64,000 bases of DNA from Nocardia sp. NBC_00403 (GTDB lineage Bacteria; Actinomycetota; Actinomycetes; Mycobacteriales; Mycobacteriaceae). The stretch is taken from assembly GCF_036046055.1 (NCBI RefSeq), contig NZ_CP107939.1, positions 8,432,001 to 8,496,000 on the forward strand, read 5' to 3'. This document shows positions 27,301 through 32,483 of this stretch, one piece after another (position 1 is the stretch's first letter; every line of letters begins with the position of its first letter). Made by a program: the position numbers and the translations under genes. The notes below the pieces were generated by a model. The model was not told the DNA's origin. It searched no databases and saw nothing but the letters and a program-made list of their open reading frames with translations.

Positions 27301-27564
27301 GGCAAGCAATTCCACGTCCAACTCGCCTACGATCTCGACGTATTGGGCCACAGATATCGGCGACGATTCCGCGAGATGCTGGGCAAACCAGATCCCCCGC
27401 TGCGCCGCAGTCAGTGGAAGAATGTCGAATGACGGCAGTCGCGTGTCTCCATTACCGTTGGAGCGCGCGCCGGACCCGTTACCAGAATCCGGGTTTCCGG
27501 AAGAGCGGAATGAGCTGGTTTCCAACCATTTCGATAAGTCCGGGCTGTCACTCTTTTGGCCCAT
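9367..27564 (-). CDS. Five-module nonribosomal peptide synthetase
   Basis: A single protein of about 6065 residues, C-A-T-E / C-A-T / C-A-T / C-A-T / C-A-T-TE. The five condensation histidine motifs are HHIALDG (about 178), HHLVLDG (1709), HHVILDG (2785), HHIAGDG (3830) and HHISCDG (4894). The adenylation P-loop motifs lie near 650, 2191, 3266, 4323 and 5366, and the carrier serines near 1027, 2572, 3641, 4704 and 5751. The epimerization domain has HHLAVDAVSW near 1216, and the thioesterase has GWSLGG near 5892. All look active. The first C domain is EntF-like, so an acyl or aryl starter is possible. By-eye pocket residues suggest a basic residue for A1 (DAETVGEVT), a hydrophobic one for A4 (DAMFMGLIA) and Thr-like for A5 (DMWALGMVC); A2 (DASIAVHIW) and A3 (DAFIAAVIW) match nothing I know. 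The start at 27564 follows GGAGG; ATG 27582 is less well served. No MbtH or exporter is adjacent. Confidence 0.95.
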   Translation of the reverse strand: MGQKSDSPDLSKWLETSSFRSSGNPDSGNGSGARSNGNGDTRLPSFDILPLTAAQRGIWFAQHLAESSPISVAQYVEIVGELDVELLAEACRTASREFGSGHMRLIEVDGEPCQFVDENGGQVSVVDLRRHADPVATAHRLMVQDYSAPLDLLNDDLMTSIVFEVGEDHFLWYQRAHHIALDGFAAVTMLHRITELYNAWVRSEEAAPCAAQDLGDVVEQDLAYRGSARFDNDRKYWLEHLAGAPPVVSLAGRVGKPTIHPALVSTELPEATAHLLESVALEHGPSVAPVIVAAFAAYLARMTGSDEVLLSLPVSGRHSAVLRRSGGMVANVVPLRAQVAGRSVGELIAAVQSELTSALRRQRYRQEDIFHDMGIARDEAASFGPAVNLMMIENEVVLGNTTGRLNVLTSGPTADLFVNIYPGAGRDSTHIDFQGNPNAYSPDELAAHHRRFCMFLHEFLAGGEGCPVNRLPLLEAQERSALLPVRGPSGVETRLLPEILTESARRNRSACAITSAGQTMTYGELDTRSSQLARHLIALGCGPDTAVAIMLRRSVESVVATWAVAKCGAAFVQLAPEYPSKRIEHMVADSGAAVAITVDALRGRLPLTMPHVVLDDPATLGECDAASGPISDDDRVRPLRPSNVAYITYTSGSTGAPKGVQVTHTGLANLVADRATTYGIDTTSRVSYALSPSFDASLEQFLTCFANGSTLVIVPPEVTGGEPLTQLLADEHVTHLTLTPTMLATVDPPPTTDLRVVVVGGDVCPPHVIERWTPSVSMYNEYGPTETTVTAVGAMLRPGRAHTVGGPIRGVSAMVLDRTLQPVPKGTAGELYLAGPGLARGYSHLCVETAARFVADPYGGTGDRMYRTGDIARWTGDNADLTLELMGRSDFQVKIRGYRIEPGEIDAVLTTHEDVALSVTVPVQNNTGATVLVSYVVPLNGRRIDPLELQGFARDSLPPHMAPAVILWLDSLPVNAFGKLDRSALPKPEFGTAPVGRAPATAREKTVARLFTEVLGVPRVGADDSFFALGGDSILSIRLVARAKAEGLSFSTQDVFVHKTVAGLAATATEAGDTPGLAELPGGGIGPMPLSPIMRAMLDRGHYDRFAQAALVQLPEGVDRAGLVRVLGSLLDRHDMLRAALRGGDSVDRYVEVLDREAVDPDAALVDVRLDRRDAAEVDRHLHNAADRLDPSNGVLIQAVWIQDGNGSGPDLMWLVIHHLAVDAVSWRIILADLAQAWSQVSGGGEPHFGPVTTSFRRWVHGLVEQAPDRRSAELDLWKDMLERGDQLIGSRRLVPDRDVGATAGRVHQRIPAAVAEAVLTTIPDRFHCSANDPLLAALVLALGEWRRRRGSAAAAGELISLEGHGREERAVPGADLGATVGWFTTRFPVRIGGENIDLDDALAGGMSARLAIKQVKEQLRAVPGNGIGYQMLRHLDSRGSAELADLPEPQISFNYLGRVGVGERSVPWAPTTEFTALTATSDPGMALSAVLDINAIAEEGRDGLELDVTWEFASQVLGGQDVDELAGLWARALGALADHVRSDTTPGFTPSDFPLTAVSQDDVDNWLRDYPSMTDVWPLTALQSGLLFHTIYDRDGDDGYIVQAALTFAGQVDAERMRRAAQVLIDRHDSLRTAFVESADGPRQIVLRDTKVDWAESSITDISDAGRQAEALRRLATAAAAPFDPARPPLVRFHLVRTDVDMFQLLVTNHHLVLDGWSMPLLIHELLALYTSDGDTAELAPPRSYREYLQWLQVQDRDAATAAWREMLAGIDSPTRVTSGPDQIVTMHAGEVGLNLDAATTAAILDLGRSHGVTANTALQVAWALLVAVLTGRSDVVFGNTLSHRPPQIPDIERTVGLLVNTLPVRVRLEPDETVGDLLVRVQSEQAAMLDHQHIGLAELQRATGITNMFDTATVLESYPLDRELLARNLSDAGLRLVEIDAHDATPYPLSLQVTPPRSRRDGRLDADEPGTYSVMLKFATDRFDSHDARTLLERFELLLTQIVSDPAQEVAAISSCWDSERAELLSVGSEEPAAELVLRDILWGTARRYPDAVAVRCGDTTWTYRELERRANGCARLLAGHGARAESIVALAVPRSVELVVAIWAVAKTGAAFLPLDPGNPAARIEELLSDSRTSLGVTTSAVAPQLPDTVDWLILDASASDVHEDLPRPSGVPAGADRLSADNAAYVIYTSGSTGKPKAVHLSHRGLADLVAAQVDAFGVGTDSVVLQVASPGFDACLSELLLAHGSGACLVVAPPEVYGGADLEELLRSQQVSHAIITPSVLNTMDPSRTPSLTSLAVVGEATGPDTVNRWGPGRRLMNHYGPTECTIWAAGSDALVPGEPVTIGGPIRGASAMVLDTWLRPVPVGVAGELYIGGPGLARGYVDRPGVTASRFVADPRSTRGQRIYRTGDSVRWVRGRAGLALEYLGRSDQQVKIHGLRIEPGEIDAHLARHPDMASVATVAVQGPAGEPVLVSYVVSATGAAVDVAALGDDLAGRLPRYMNPAAIVQLEEMPCTPTGKIDRKVLRQRAFDSDTAAGRPPSTHTEQVVAQLFADVLHLDTVSADSNFFALGGDSIVSMRLVALARSAGLTFTPRDVFESKTVAALAAMAGGGAAPVTIPTADHASEFPLVALTQPDIDRLERQYRGLSDVWPLSPTQSGMHFHSMFDPDAGDNYTVQTMIGLSGAVDGARLRRAAQAVVDRHDILRAAFVETAAGPCQIVLDHAEIPFREIDLADAGDAESPADPGSIAAADAAAGFDLSAPPLLRLTLIRLDAGSFRLLVTNHHVILDGWSMPLLMRELLDYYGSPAHIDSAEPAPSYRDYLSWLGRQDSTASKAAWAQAFSDVGAPTRVSRDIGAAGPVSAAEVGAELTADRFGELRRVAAQAGVTVNTAVTAAWALNLRVLTGETDVIFGAAVSGRPPELPLVDQTLGMFLTTVPVRVPLEPIMTVRELLTGIQARHARMLEHHHIGLPEIHRSVGLPELFDTAIAYQSFPVDRAALQELVDSAGLRVDELSGVDATPYPLSLVVEPKQSEDGEAQGLRIILRFHDRAFDTASARRILDRFVELLCRIAANADVRLGELPLDAEPGPSWPVSGAEAAIPDTLDRILAASASASAAAELDAIAVRCGTAAMTYRQLDERSARLARVLLRHGARRGQVVASVLPRSLAATVALWAVSKTGAAFLPIDPALPSDRIAFLLSDSKTILGLTDTSTRKHLPDGVDWLILDAEQTLGAMDSVPAVPISDAERGGPIRRDQTAYVSYTSGSTGTPKGVLVSHRGLADIVAAQRRILDVDPTSVVLQVASPSFDASVFELLMAHGSGGRLVISPADVYAGPELANLIRREGISHAIVTPSALATVPCDDLDGLRVLAAAGEPVGPELVDRWAPHRAMVNVYGPTECTIWATSGDALASGATITIGRPVGPVAAVVLDTWLRPVPAGVAGELYLFGPGLANGYIARMGLTAARFVACPFGEPGQRMYATGDVVRRTADGEMEFLGRNDFQVKVRGTRIELGEIDVVLGARADVAYAVTVPRSDEGRPVLLVSYVVPATGSEVSGEELRAALAEALPRYMVPSAVVVLDEVPLTANGKLDRERLPEPVAVSREFRAPSPGLEELVARTFEQVLDVDRVGVDDDFFALGGDSLSASLVVARIGAAMDVRVPVRSVFEAPTVGELAALAGTLSGGGRLPLLPGVHPDPVPLSLAQQRMWFLNRFEPDSAAYNIPVMLRLSGRLDTAALAAALADVMARHEVLRTMYPEVSGEPRQVVLDEPAVPVEPVRVPVDSVPDVVGEFVRRGFDVTAGVPTRVGLFELDGDTGEFLLVLVVHHIAGDGQSMGPLARDVMAAYTARLAGHAPEWEPLAVQYADFAWWQRQMLGSEDDPASLMSTQLEFWRSTLADAPDRLELPADRSRPTVASLSGSRVPVEIDARLHERLLTLARSRGSSLFMVMHAALATVLGRLGGSDDVVIGTPVAGRGEPALDDLVGMFVNTLALRTRVDTGEPFAELLMRTRETDLLAFEHSDVPFERVVEALSPERSAARHPLFQVALAFQNVSTVDIALPDVRVARADVDTGATQFDLQLALSDSFGNAGVVQGISGTMTYARDLFDEATAAAIVRRLVRVLEAVADDPAVVIGDIDWLEADERSALTSRVGAHTVAAPEPSGLLPDVFASAVLDNGDGIAVVAGDVTLSYAQLDKRSSRLARVLIRRGAGPEHPVLVAAARSMESVVAWWAVVKTGAAYVPVDPGYPASRIEQMVSDSDATLGITVSSARAEVPDSVDWIVLDDPAVAAQIDVAASGPIGDDERPRPLRASDVAYVIFTSGTTGVPKGVAMTHSGIADFVSGWRADRELRLTSRVLHFASPSFDAALMEILIAVSRAAVLVVAPTGIYGGGELAELLRVQRVTHAFLTPAALASVDPAGLDDLRVVMSGGEEVPADLVSRWAGTDTAGARKFQVLYGPTEATIAATATGALRPADRPTIGTPLPGIQTLVLDARLEPVPIGVAGELYLAGPALARGYLNRAATNAARFVAHPFGEPGRRMYRTGDVVRWNTDGALEFLGRNDSQVKIRGYRIELGEIDAVLSARADVAYAVTVARREDTGAVMLVSYAVPEAGVSLSGEQLRASLAEVLPSYLVPAAVMILDAIPLLPNGKLDRAALPAPVVQAKRFRAPASPVQEIVAGVFADVLGVDGPVGADDDFFELGGNSLVATRLAARIGAALDATIPASMIFEAPTVARLAARAESRADTGRVALTAQQRPQRIPLSYAQQRMWFLNRLDPGSAAYGIPIVLRLSGQLNLDALRAAVEDVLNRHEVLRTVYPYGEGELSQVVLPAAEAIAPVTVTSVAEYELAEALSAFVSTVFDLTVEAPVRVRLFELGPNEWILAVVVHHISCDGSSLGPLARDMMTAYTARLAGEIPSRPPLPVQYADYAIWQRTVLGTEDDPDSLLRAQIDYWTVELAELPVLLELPTDRTRPPVQTHAGASVPITVGADLHARLQQVARAHNATLFMVLHAALAATLARLADTDDIAIGTPHAGRGEPELDDLVGMFVNTLVLRTRLTPGMTFTQLLEHVRGTDLAALGHADVPFERLVQELNPVRSHAHHPLFQVMLAFQNVGSAQFELPGLSASAVTADIDTALFDLQITVSDSYDSTGAAAGISGAVTYASDLFDATTVTTIVDRLLRLLGALVTDSAQPVHEVDLLDADEREAVLTRWNATDRRLRPDETLVSIFAHSVAAHADRPAVIVGEQSLTYAEFASRVYRLARWLISRGVGPESLVALRMRRSLDQVTATYAVQAAGGGYVPVDPDLPADRIAYMLSIAAPVLELSSLEGLELSGFDDAPVTDADRLAPLRPHNVAYLLFTSGSTGRPKGVAILHSSVVNQVRWVNEISALTPNDVVLQKSPATFDMSVWELFAPLAVGARLVIARADGHTDPAYLAETIATQRVTITAFVPSMLAVFADATPAGSLESVRTLLVGGEAFGPEVVDAARRIVPGVELHNMYGPTEFTVCATSHRVTDADSGSMQMGTPVWNARAYVLDKRLHPVPPGVAGELYLAGNQLARGYQSRPGLTAERFVPDPYGDGRRLYRTGDLVRWRRNGELEYMGRTDFQVKLRGLRIELGEIESVLAEHPSVARAIAVVRSTGAVDHLVGYLVPAAGATVDTAAVSAHAATKLPDYMVPTTMVVLDTVPLSPSGKLDRTRLPEPVLAVGEFREPSSWLEWEVARAFGTVLGVDRVGVDDDFYALGGNSLKSVQVVSELRKELDYEVPISWMLSDRCPADLAKRIESGMRSGPALDRTDVGFDVLLPIRTGGERAPLFCIHPALGLSWCYRTFDQYLSDGRPIYGIQAPQIGGEVPGPTSIEEMAERYFDEIRAVQPHGPYHLLGWSLGGAIAHTIAVEMRAAGEQVALLALLDAEADGVDESTPRAVTAGELISNLGPVMGVDYVSPDATAEEAADLIERHLGGSLGIDAARIERLTDAYNLAIRAASVWRPAVLDSDMLYFTATRERRSDAAGHEGWARVVRGQMSIFDIDATHLTMTEPGAIAQIARIINARLD

Positions 27565-27594
27565 TTCGACCTCCGCTGACATCGTTGCATTCAG

Positions 27595-27660
27595 GATCTC
27601 AGTTATATTGCTGCAAAGTTGCCTGTACCGGCTTGTTGGAATTTTGCAATATGGTAACGA
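27595..27660 (-). promoter_or_regulatory. AT-rich promoter region of the peptide synthetase
   Basis: On the minus strand a TATAAC -10 (27602-27607) lies 38 bases before the ATG. It is overlapped by one arm of an inverted repeat, ATATTGC at 27605-27611 and GCAATAT at 27646-27652, each arm also holding a small TTGC-GCAA or TTGCAA palindrome. The patch is distinctly AT-rich for this genome. It is a likely promoter under a dimeric regulator that is not encoded next door. Confidence 0.45.
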
Positions 27661-28872
27661 TAACCGGATCGCGTGCTCAGGAAGGGATAGTCGTGGCGAT
27701 CGGCACCCAATCTCGCCGACGATGCGCGGCGTTCTCGTCGGCCGGACGTTTCAGTCATTCGTCCATCGTCCGGTCGCCCGCAGCGCAGAGCCCAGGGACT
27801 GAAGCCACAAGCTTAGAGTACGATTCGACATCCGGCCGCAAATATGGCGCAGACACTTGCCGCGCCGTCAAGATGGCTCTATCGTGGTACGATCGGCCAT
27901 GTGAGCTCGAAGGAGCAGTTCATACCGGTAGAACAGCAAAGATACAGCTAACGTTCGCCGTGACGGTCCAGGTTAGGCTATCGACAGTTCCACCGCCCCA
28001 CGGTAGGCCTTGAAATCCCGCGCAACTGCGCGACCCGTTTCGAATGCTCCAGCATCAGGTAGACACCGAATCCTGCGGGAGATCCAGGGCTCCCCACCCG
28101 CCAGCGCGATTCCTCGACCAGAGGATTGCTTACGGTTAACTGTGCTATGCATTGGACTGCCGACAGCACTCCGTAGACTGCGGGATTGCCAAGTCAGTAC
28201 GAGCCTCTGAATTTGCGCTGCGAAATCCCCGTTTACGCCCATGGATGAGCCGGGGACGGTCTGCGGGTTGGAATAGCTATCTGCAACGGTCTTAATTCGC
28301 TCGCTCGACAGCGAGCTCGTTATCGAGGGTCTGATCGGCGACGCGCCGTTCCAGCGACAGGATCCGCCGCTCGCCTGCGTCATGCCCGTGCTCCAACGTG
28401 GACGTGTCGAATTCGGATCCGTTACCGCCGACCCCGTGCCCGGCGCTCGCGATTCGCTCGGGCTGCGCCACTGGCAAGACCGCGCCACGGTGCACGGCGA
28501 CAGGATTTCGTTCGAGCATCTACCGCCATCGCTGCCACGTCCGCTCCTTGGAGTTCGGCCTCATGCATCACTCGCCTGGCCCAAGGGGTGTCCCGAGGCC
28601 GCCACGCCCGAACCTCAGGCTGCCACCACACGCGCCATCGGACTGCCCGACACCCACCCCCGCCCTACCAGAGGTGGCGGCTGCCCCTCCCATGGAAACT
28701 GGCCGGTTTGCCGCCGATGCGTCCTGCGCTCTTCGACATTTCGGCTGCCTGCTGCTCACCACCGCGGCAGCAACCGTCGTGACACTGGTCATCGTGGCTC
28801 GCCGCGATATGCACGACTGGCGCCAGGCCTTCGCCATCATCCCGGGGCTGGTTGCCGGCCGGAGAAACCTCG
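27661..28872. other. Long stretch without recognised protein gene
   Basis: About 1.2 kb between the synthetase promoter and a tRNA gene. Several frames of 60-190 codons exist, but none has a recognisable domain, a good ribosome site or consistent codon bias, and the GC content is uneven. The only notable signal is a half-matching iron-box-like sequence at 27968-27986. It may hold remnants of lost genes. Confidence 0.5.
27968..27986. promoter_or_regulatory. Weak IdeR/DtxR-like half site
   Basis: CCAGGTTAGGCTATCGACA agrees with the mycobacterial iron-box consensus TTAGGTTAGGCTAACCTAA at 13 of 19 positions, with eleven matches in a row (AGGTTAGGCTA) but a poor right half. It is about 400 bases upstream of the synthetase start, which is far for a repressor site. 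It may be chance. Confidence 0.25.
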
Positions 28873-28946
28873 TGCCCCCAGTCGGATTCGAACCGACACT
28901 TTGCAGATTTTAAGTCTGCTGCCTCTGCCAATTGGGCTATAGGGGC
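28873..28946 (-). tRNA. tRNA with UAA anticodon and short variable loop (tRNA-Leu by anticodon)
   Basis: It folds as a full cloverleaf: acceptor GCCCCTA with TGGGGGC (one G-U pair), anticodon arm GCAGA-CTTAAAA-TCTGC, T arm GTCGG-TTCGAAT-CCGAC, discriminator A, and no encoded CCA. The anticodon UAA reads UUA (Leu), and the D arm (three-pair GCC/GGC with AATTGGCAGA) resembles tRNA-Leu. The variable loop, however, has only five bases, whereas bacterial tRNA-Leu has a long arm. The acceptor stem instead recalls actinobacterial tRNA-Lys. Charging identity is therefore uncertain. Confidence 0.8.
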
Positions 28947-29112
28947 GCCCGGTCAGCGTACCGACTCGTACTGCCGTACCGAAATACTCCTCGGACGGCT
29001 GTGCCTGCCACGCTAAGCCGGATGGGCATGCCTGGGCGACAAGTGGCGCATGATGGCGGAGTTCACGGCGTGTCGCCGCCCTCGTGTGCTGCTCGTCGAA
29101 GAATTCGCCGGT

Positions 29113-30627
29113 TCAGTCGGTGACGTCCGCGGGCTGAGCTGTGCCGGGGTCTTCGTCGGGGGTAGTGCGCAGCACCGAGTGGCGGCGGCCGTAGGTGATG
29201 TAGACGAGCAGACCCAGAGCCATCCAGACCACGAAGCGGAGCCAGGTTTCGACGGAGAGGTTGAGCATCAGCCACGCGCAGGCCAGGACCGCGAGGACGG
29301 GGATGAGCGGGACAAGGGGGACTCGGAAGCCACGCGGGAGGTCCGGACGGGTGCGGCGCAGGATGAGCACGCCGATGGCGACGAGCACGAAGGCGAACAG
29401 GGTGCCGATATTGACCATCTCTTCGAGGGTGCCGAAGTCGATGAAGCCGGCCAGGATCGCGCAGATGACGCCCACGATGACGGTCAGGCGCACCGGGGTG
29501 CCATGTTTACCGGTGTGGGCCAACCTGCGCGGCAACAGCCCGTCGCGGGACATGGCGAACAGGACTCGGGTCTGCCCGAGGTACATCACCATGACAACGG
29601 TGGTCAGACCCGCGAGCGCGCCGACGGAGATGATGTTCTTCACCCAGGTCGCGCCGTGGATCGCGAAGGCGGTGGCAAGCGTGGCATTGTCACCGGCGAG
29701 GGCGGTGTAAGGGACCATTCCGGTGAGCACCAGGGAGACCGCGACATAGAGCACCGTGACGATCAGCAGTGAACCGAGAATGCCCCGAGGCAAGGATTTT
29801 TGCGGGTTCTTCGTTTCCTCGGCGGTGGTCGCGACGACATCGAAGCCGATGAACGCGAAGAACACCAGACTGGCGGCCGCGAGCAAGCCGTACCAGCCGA
29901 AGGTGCTGTGGCCCGCGCCGGTGAGGAACGAGAACAGCGACTGGTGCAACCCCTCACCTTCCGCTCCCGGCTGCGACGGCGGAATGTAGGGCTTCAGATT
30001 CGAAGAGTCGAAATAGGTGGCACCAACGACCAGCACCAGCGCGACCACACACAATTTGATGGCCACCGCCACTGCGGAAACCCGGGATGAGACCTTCGTT
30101 CCGACCGCGAGCAACACCGCGAGGATCGCGATGAGAAGTACTGCGCCCCAATCGAAGGTGATAGGCCCGAGATGCACGACCGGCTGTCGAGACCCCATCA
30201 CTTCACCGAGGTATTGCGACCAGCCCTTGGCCACAACGGAAGTCGCGAGCGCGAACTCCAAAATCAAGTCCCAGCCGATGATCCAGGCGACCAGCTCACC
30301 AAAGGTTGCGTAGGAGAACGTGTATGCACTGCCGGCTACCGGCACGGTCGAGGCGAACTCGGCGTAACAGAGCGCCGTGAGCCCACAGGCGATCGCGGCG
30401 AAGACAAAAGCGAGCGAAACCGACGGCCCGGCAACATTTCCGGCGGTCCGCGCGGTGAGGGTGAAGATACCGGCACCGACGACGACGGCGACACCGAAGA
30501 CCGTGAGGTCCCAGGCGGTCAGCTCCTTGCGTAGCTTGGAGTCCGGCTCGTCGGTGTCTCGGATCGACTGCTCCACGGATTTGGTGCGGAACAGAGCGTT
30601 TCGACGATCGGGTCGCGAAGTCGTCAC
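29113..30627 (-). CDS. APC-family cationic/neutral amino-acid permease
   Basis: A 504-residue inner-membrane amino-acid transporter of the CAT/YfnA branch of the APC superfamily. It has about 12-14 hydrophobic segments, beginning with LTVFGVAVVVGAGIFTLTA, the conserved G-x-G-I-F first helix, and including FFAFIGFDVVATTAEETKNP, the family signature in the middle. The chosen start is the GTG at 30627 with AAGGAG five bases upstream. The open frame extends another 158 codons upstream into the transporter-free region without support. It is the next gene downstream of the POT transporter on the same strand, 53 bases away, so a peptide-plus-amino-acid uptake operon is plausible. The exact substrate cannot be told. 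Confidence 0.88.
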   Translation of the reverse strand: MTTSRPDRRNALFRTKSVEQSIRDTDEPDSKLRKELTAWDLTVFGVAVVVGAGIFTLTARTAGNVAGPSVSLAFVFAAIACGLTALCYAEFASTVPVAGSAYTFSYATFGELVAWIIGWDLILEFALATSVVAKGWSQYLGEVMGSRQPVVHLGPITFDWGAVLLIAILAVLLAVGTKVSSRVSAVAVAIKLCVVALVLVVGATYFDSSNLKPYIPPSQPGAEGEGLHQSLFSFLTGAGHSTFGWYGLLAAASLVFFAFIGFDVVATTAEETKNPQKSLPRGILGSLLIVTVLYVAVSLVLTGMVPYTALAGDNATLATAFAIHGATWVKNIISVGALAGLTTVVMVMYLGQTRVLFAMSRDGLLPRRLAHTGKHGTPVRLTVIVGVICAILAGFIDFGTLEEMVNIGTLFAFVLVAIGVLILRRTRPDLPRGFRVPLVPLIPVLAVLACAWLMLNLSVETWLRFVVWMALGLLVYITYGRRHSVLRTTPDEDPGTAQPADVTD

Positions 30628-30680
30628 ACGGTCTCCTTGTATCGTTGATCTCGAAGGGGTACTCGAGACCTCGCTGAATG

Positions 30681-32147
30681 CTAGTGAACGCCTTGCATGT
30701 GTCGGCTCACCAAGGGTGACAAGGCAACGACTACCAGCCCCGCCAGGATCGCGACCGCGCCGGTGATGCCGAAGTAGGCGAATTCGTGGTCGGCATCGTA
30801 GAAGCGGGCCAGCGTGCCCGACATCGAGGTGCCGAGGCCGACCGAGAAGAAGTACAGCGCCATCATCTGGGCGCGGAAGGCTTCGGGAGCCAACTGCGTG
30901 GTGACCGAAAGACCAATGGGTGAGAGCAGCAACTCCGAGACGGCGAACGCGGCCATGACAGCAAACACCGCCAGTGCGGGAACCGACTTGCCCTCGGCAC
31001 TCGAGAACAGCACGAACAGCCAGAATGCCAAGCCCATTCCGATGACGCCCATGGCGAACTTGTGCGGGGTACTCGGCGCTCGGTTGCCGAGTTTGGTCCA
31101 CATCAACGCGAAAAGCGGTGACAGCAGGATGACCCAGACCGGCTCCACCGAACCGATCCAGCTCGACGGTGCGGTCCAGCCGAAAATGCTCCAGTTCATT
31201 CGCTCATCGGAGTACACCGCGAGCACCGTGAAGATCTGCTGGAACAGCGACCAGAACACAGCGTTCGCAATGAACAGCGGAATGAACGCACGGACTCGGC
31301 TGCGCTCGACCGTGGACACCTTGGCGCTGGTCAGCATGACGACGAAATAGGCGATCGACGCGACGACGATGACCCCGGTGGTGACCTCCGAAAGGTTGTT
31401 CAGGTTCACCAGCCCGGTTGCCAGCACTATCGCGACAACGATCGCGGCACCGACGAACAGTGCGGCGATCGGGCAGAGGGCACTGCGCGGCAACGGATTA
31501 GGCACCTGCCTGCCCGCAGAGCCGAGGTTGCGGCGGAACACCACGTACTGCGTCAGACCGACCGCCATGCCGACCGCGGCAGCGCCGAATCCATAATGAA
31601 ACCCCCAGTGCCGTTGCAACAGACCGGTGAGCAGCGGGCCGCTGAAGGCGCCGAGGTTGATACCGAGATAGAACAACGTAAAGCCGCCGTCGAAACGCGG
31701 ATCGCCGGGTTTGTAGAGGGTGCCCAGCAGCGAGGACGCATTGGCCTTCAGCCCGCCGCTTCCGAACGCGACGAGCACGAGGCCGACACCGACACCGACC
31801 AGGCCCGGCAACACTCCGAGCGCGATATGTCCAGCCATCACCACTACGCCGCCGTAGAACACGGTGCGCTCCATACCGAGCAGCCGGTCGGCGATCCAGC
31901 CGCCGAGCACCGTGGATAGATACACCAGGCCGCCGTACGCACCGACGATCCCGACGCCGGTGCTCTGCGACAACCCGAGACCGCCCTCGGTCGTCGAGTA
32001 GTACAGGTAGTAGCCGAGGATGGTGAGCATCCCGTAGAACGAGAATCGCTCCCATAGCTCGACACCAAAGAGATTGGTCAGTCCAATGGGGTGACCGAAC
32101 AGGGTCCGCCCCTCGACCGGTTGCTCAGTTATGGCTGTCTCGGACAT
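30681..32147 (-). CDS. POT-family proton-coupled peptide transporter
   Basis: A 488-residue MFS-type symporter for di- and tripeptides (DtpT/PepT family). The ELWERFSFYGM motif near residue 30 is the E-x-x-E-R-F-x-Y-G proton-coupling signature, and FYLGINLGAFSGPLL is the second family signature at about 160-175. Around 14 membrane segments are visible, as expected. It is followed on the same strand by the amino-acid permease, which suggests joint nutrient uptake. The start ATG at 32147 fits the family N-terminus (LFGHPIGLTNLFGVELWERF). Confidence 0.92.
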   Translation of the reverse strand: MSETAITEQPVEGRTLFGHPIGLTNLFGVELWERFSFYGMLTILGYYLYYSTTEGGLGLSQSTGVGIVGAYGGLVYLSTVLGGWIADRLLGMERTVFYGGVVVMAGHIALGVLPGLVGVGVGLVLVAFGSGGLKANASSLLGTLYKPGDPRFDGGFTLFYLGINLGAFSGPLLTGLLQRHWGFHYGFGAAAVGMAVGLTQYVVFRRNLGSAGRQVPNPLPRSALCPIAALFVGAAIVVAIVLATGLVNLNNLSEVTTGVIVVASIAYFVVMLTSAKVSTVERSRVRAFIPLFIANAVFWSLFQQIFTVLAVYSDERMNWSIFGWTAPSSWIGSVEPVWVILLSPLFALMWTKLGNRAPSTPHKFAMGVIGMGLAFWLFVLFSSAEGKSVPALAVFAVMAAFAVSELLLSPIGLSVTTQLAPEAFRAQMMALYFFSVGLGTSMSGTLARFYDADHEFAYFGITGAVAILAGLVVVALSPLVSRHMQGVH

Positions 32148-32483
32148 TGTCCGACGATCCCACGCTGGGCGGGAAATATCCGAGATCCGCGAGATCCGTA
32201 AGAATGTTTCATTGATCAGGGTTGATGTTCAGGTGATATGGCCGACGATCTGAACAAAACCTCGCATGACCGGATTGTCGGAGCTCATCTGTGCGGGCTC
32301 GACACCGTGCGGCGATCGCAGATCGTGGCGAAGGACAGCCATCGATACCACCTGGCCGTCAGCTTGCTCCGCTCGGCGACTCATTAGGCTGGACATCACG
32401 GCGATCGGCACTGATCGCGCGTTTCATCGGCAGCGTCGCCGTGGCGTCCCGGCGGCACACGGTCCAAGAAGGCGGGTACACCG
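32148..32483. other. Divergent intergenic region
   Basis: These 336 bases lie between the minus-strand peptide transporter and the plus-strand SRPBCC gene. It probably holds both promoters. I see no convincing gene or strong repeat in it. Confidence 0.5.

Noticed and set aside
27156..28013. Plus-strand 285-codon frame across the synthetase start
   Set aside because: It overlaps the start of the synthetase and its promoter in antisense and has no recognisable domain.
28382..28942. Plus-strand 186-codon frame ending in the tRNA region
   Set aside because: It runs into the tRNA gene and shows no family features or ribosome site.
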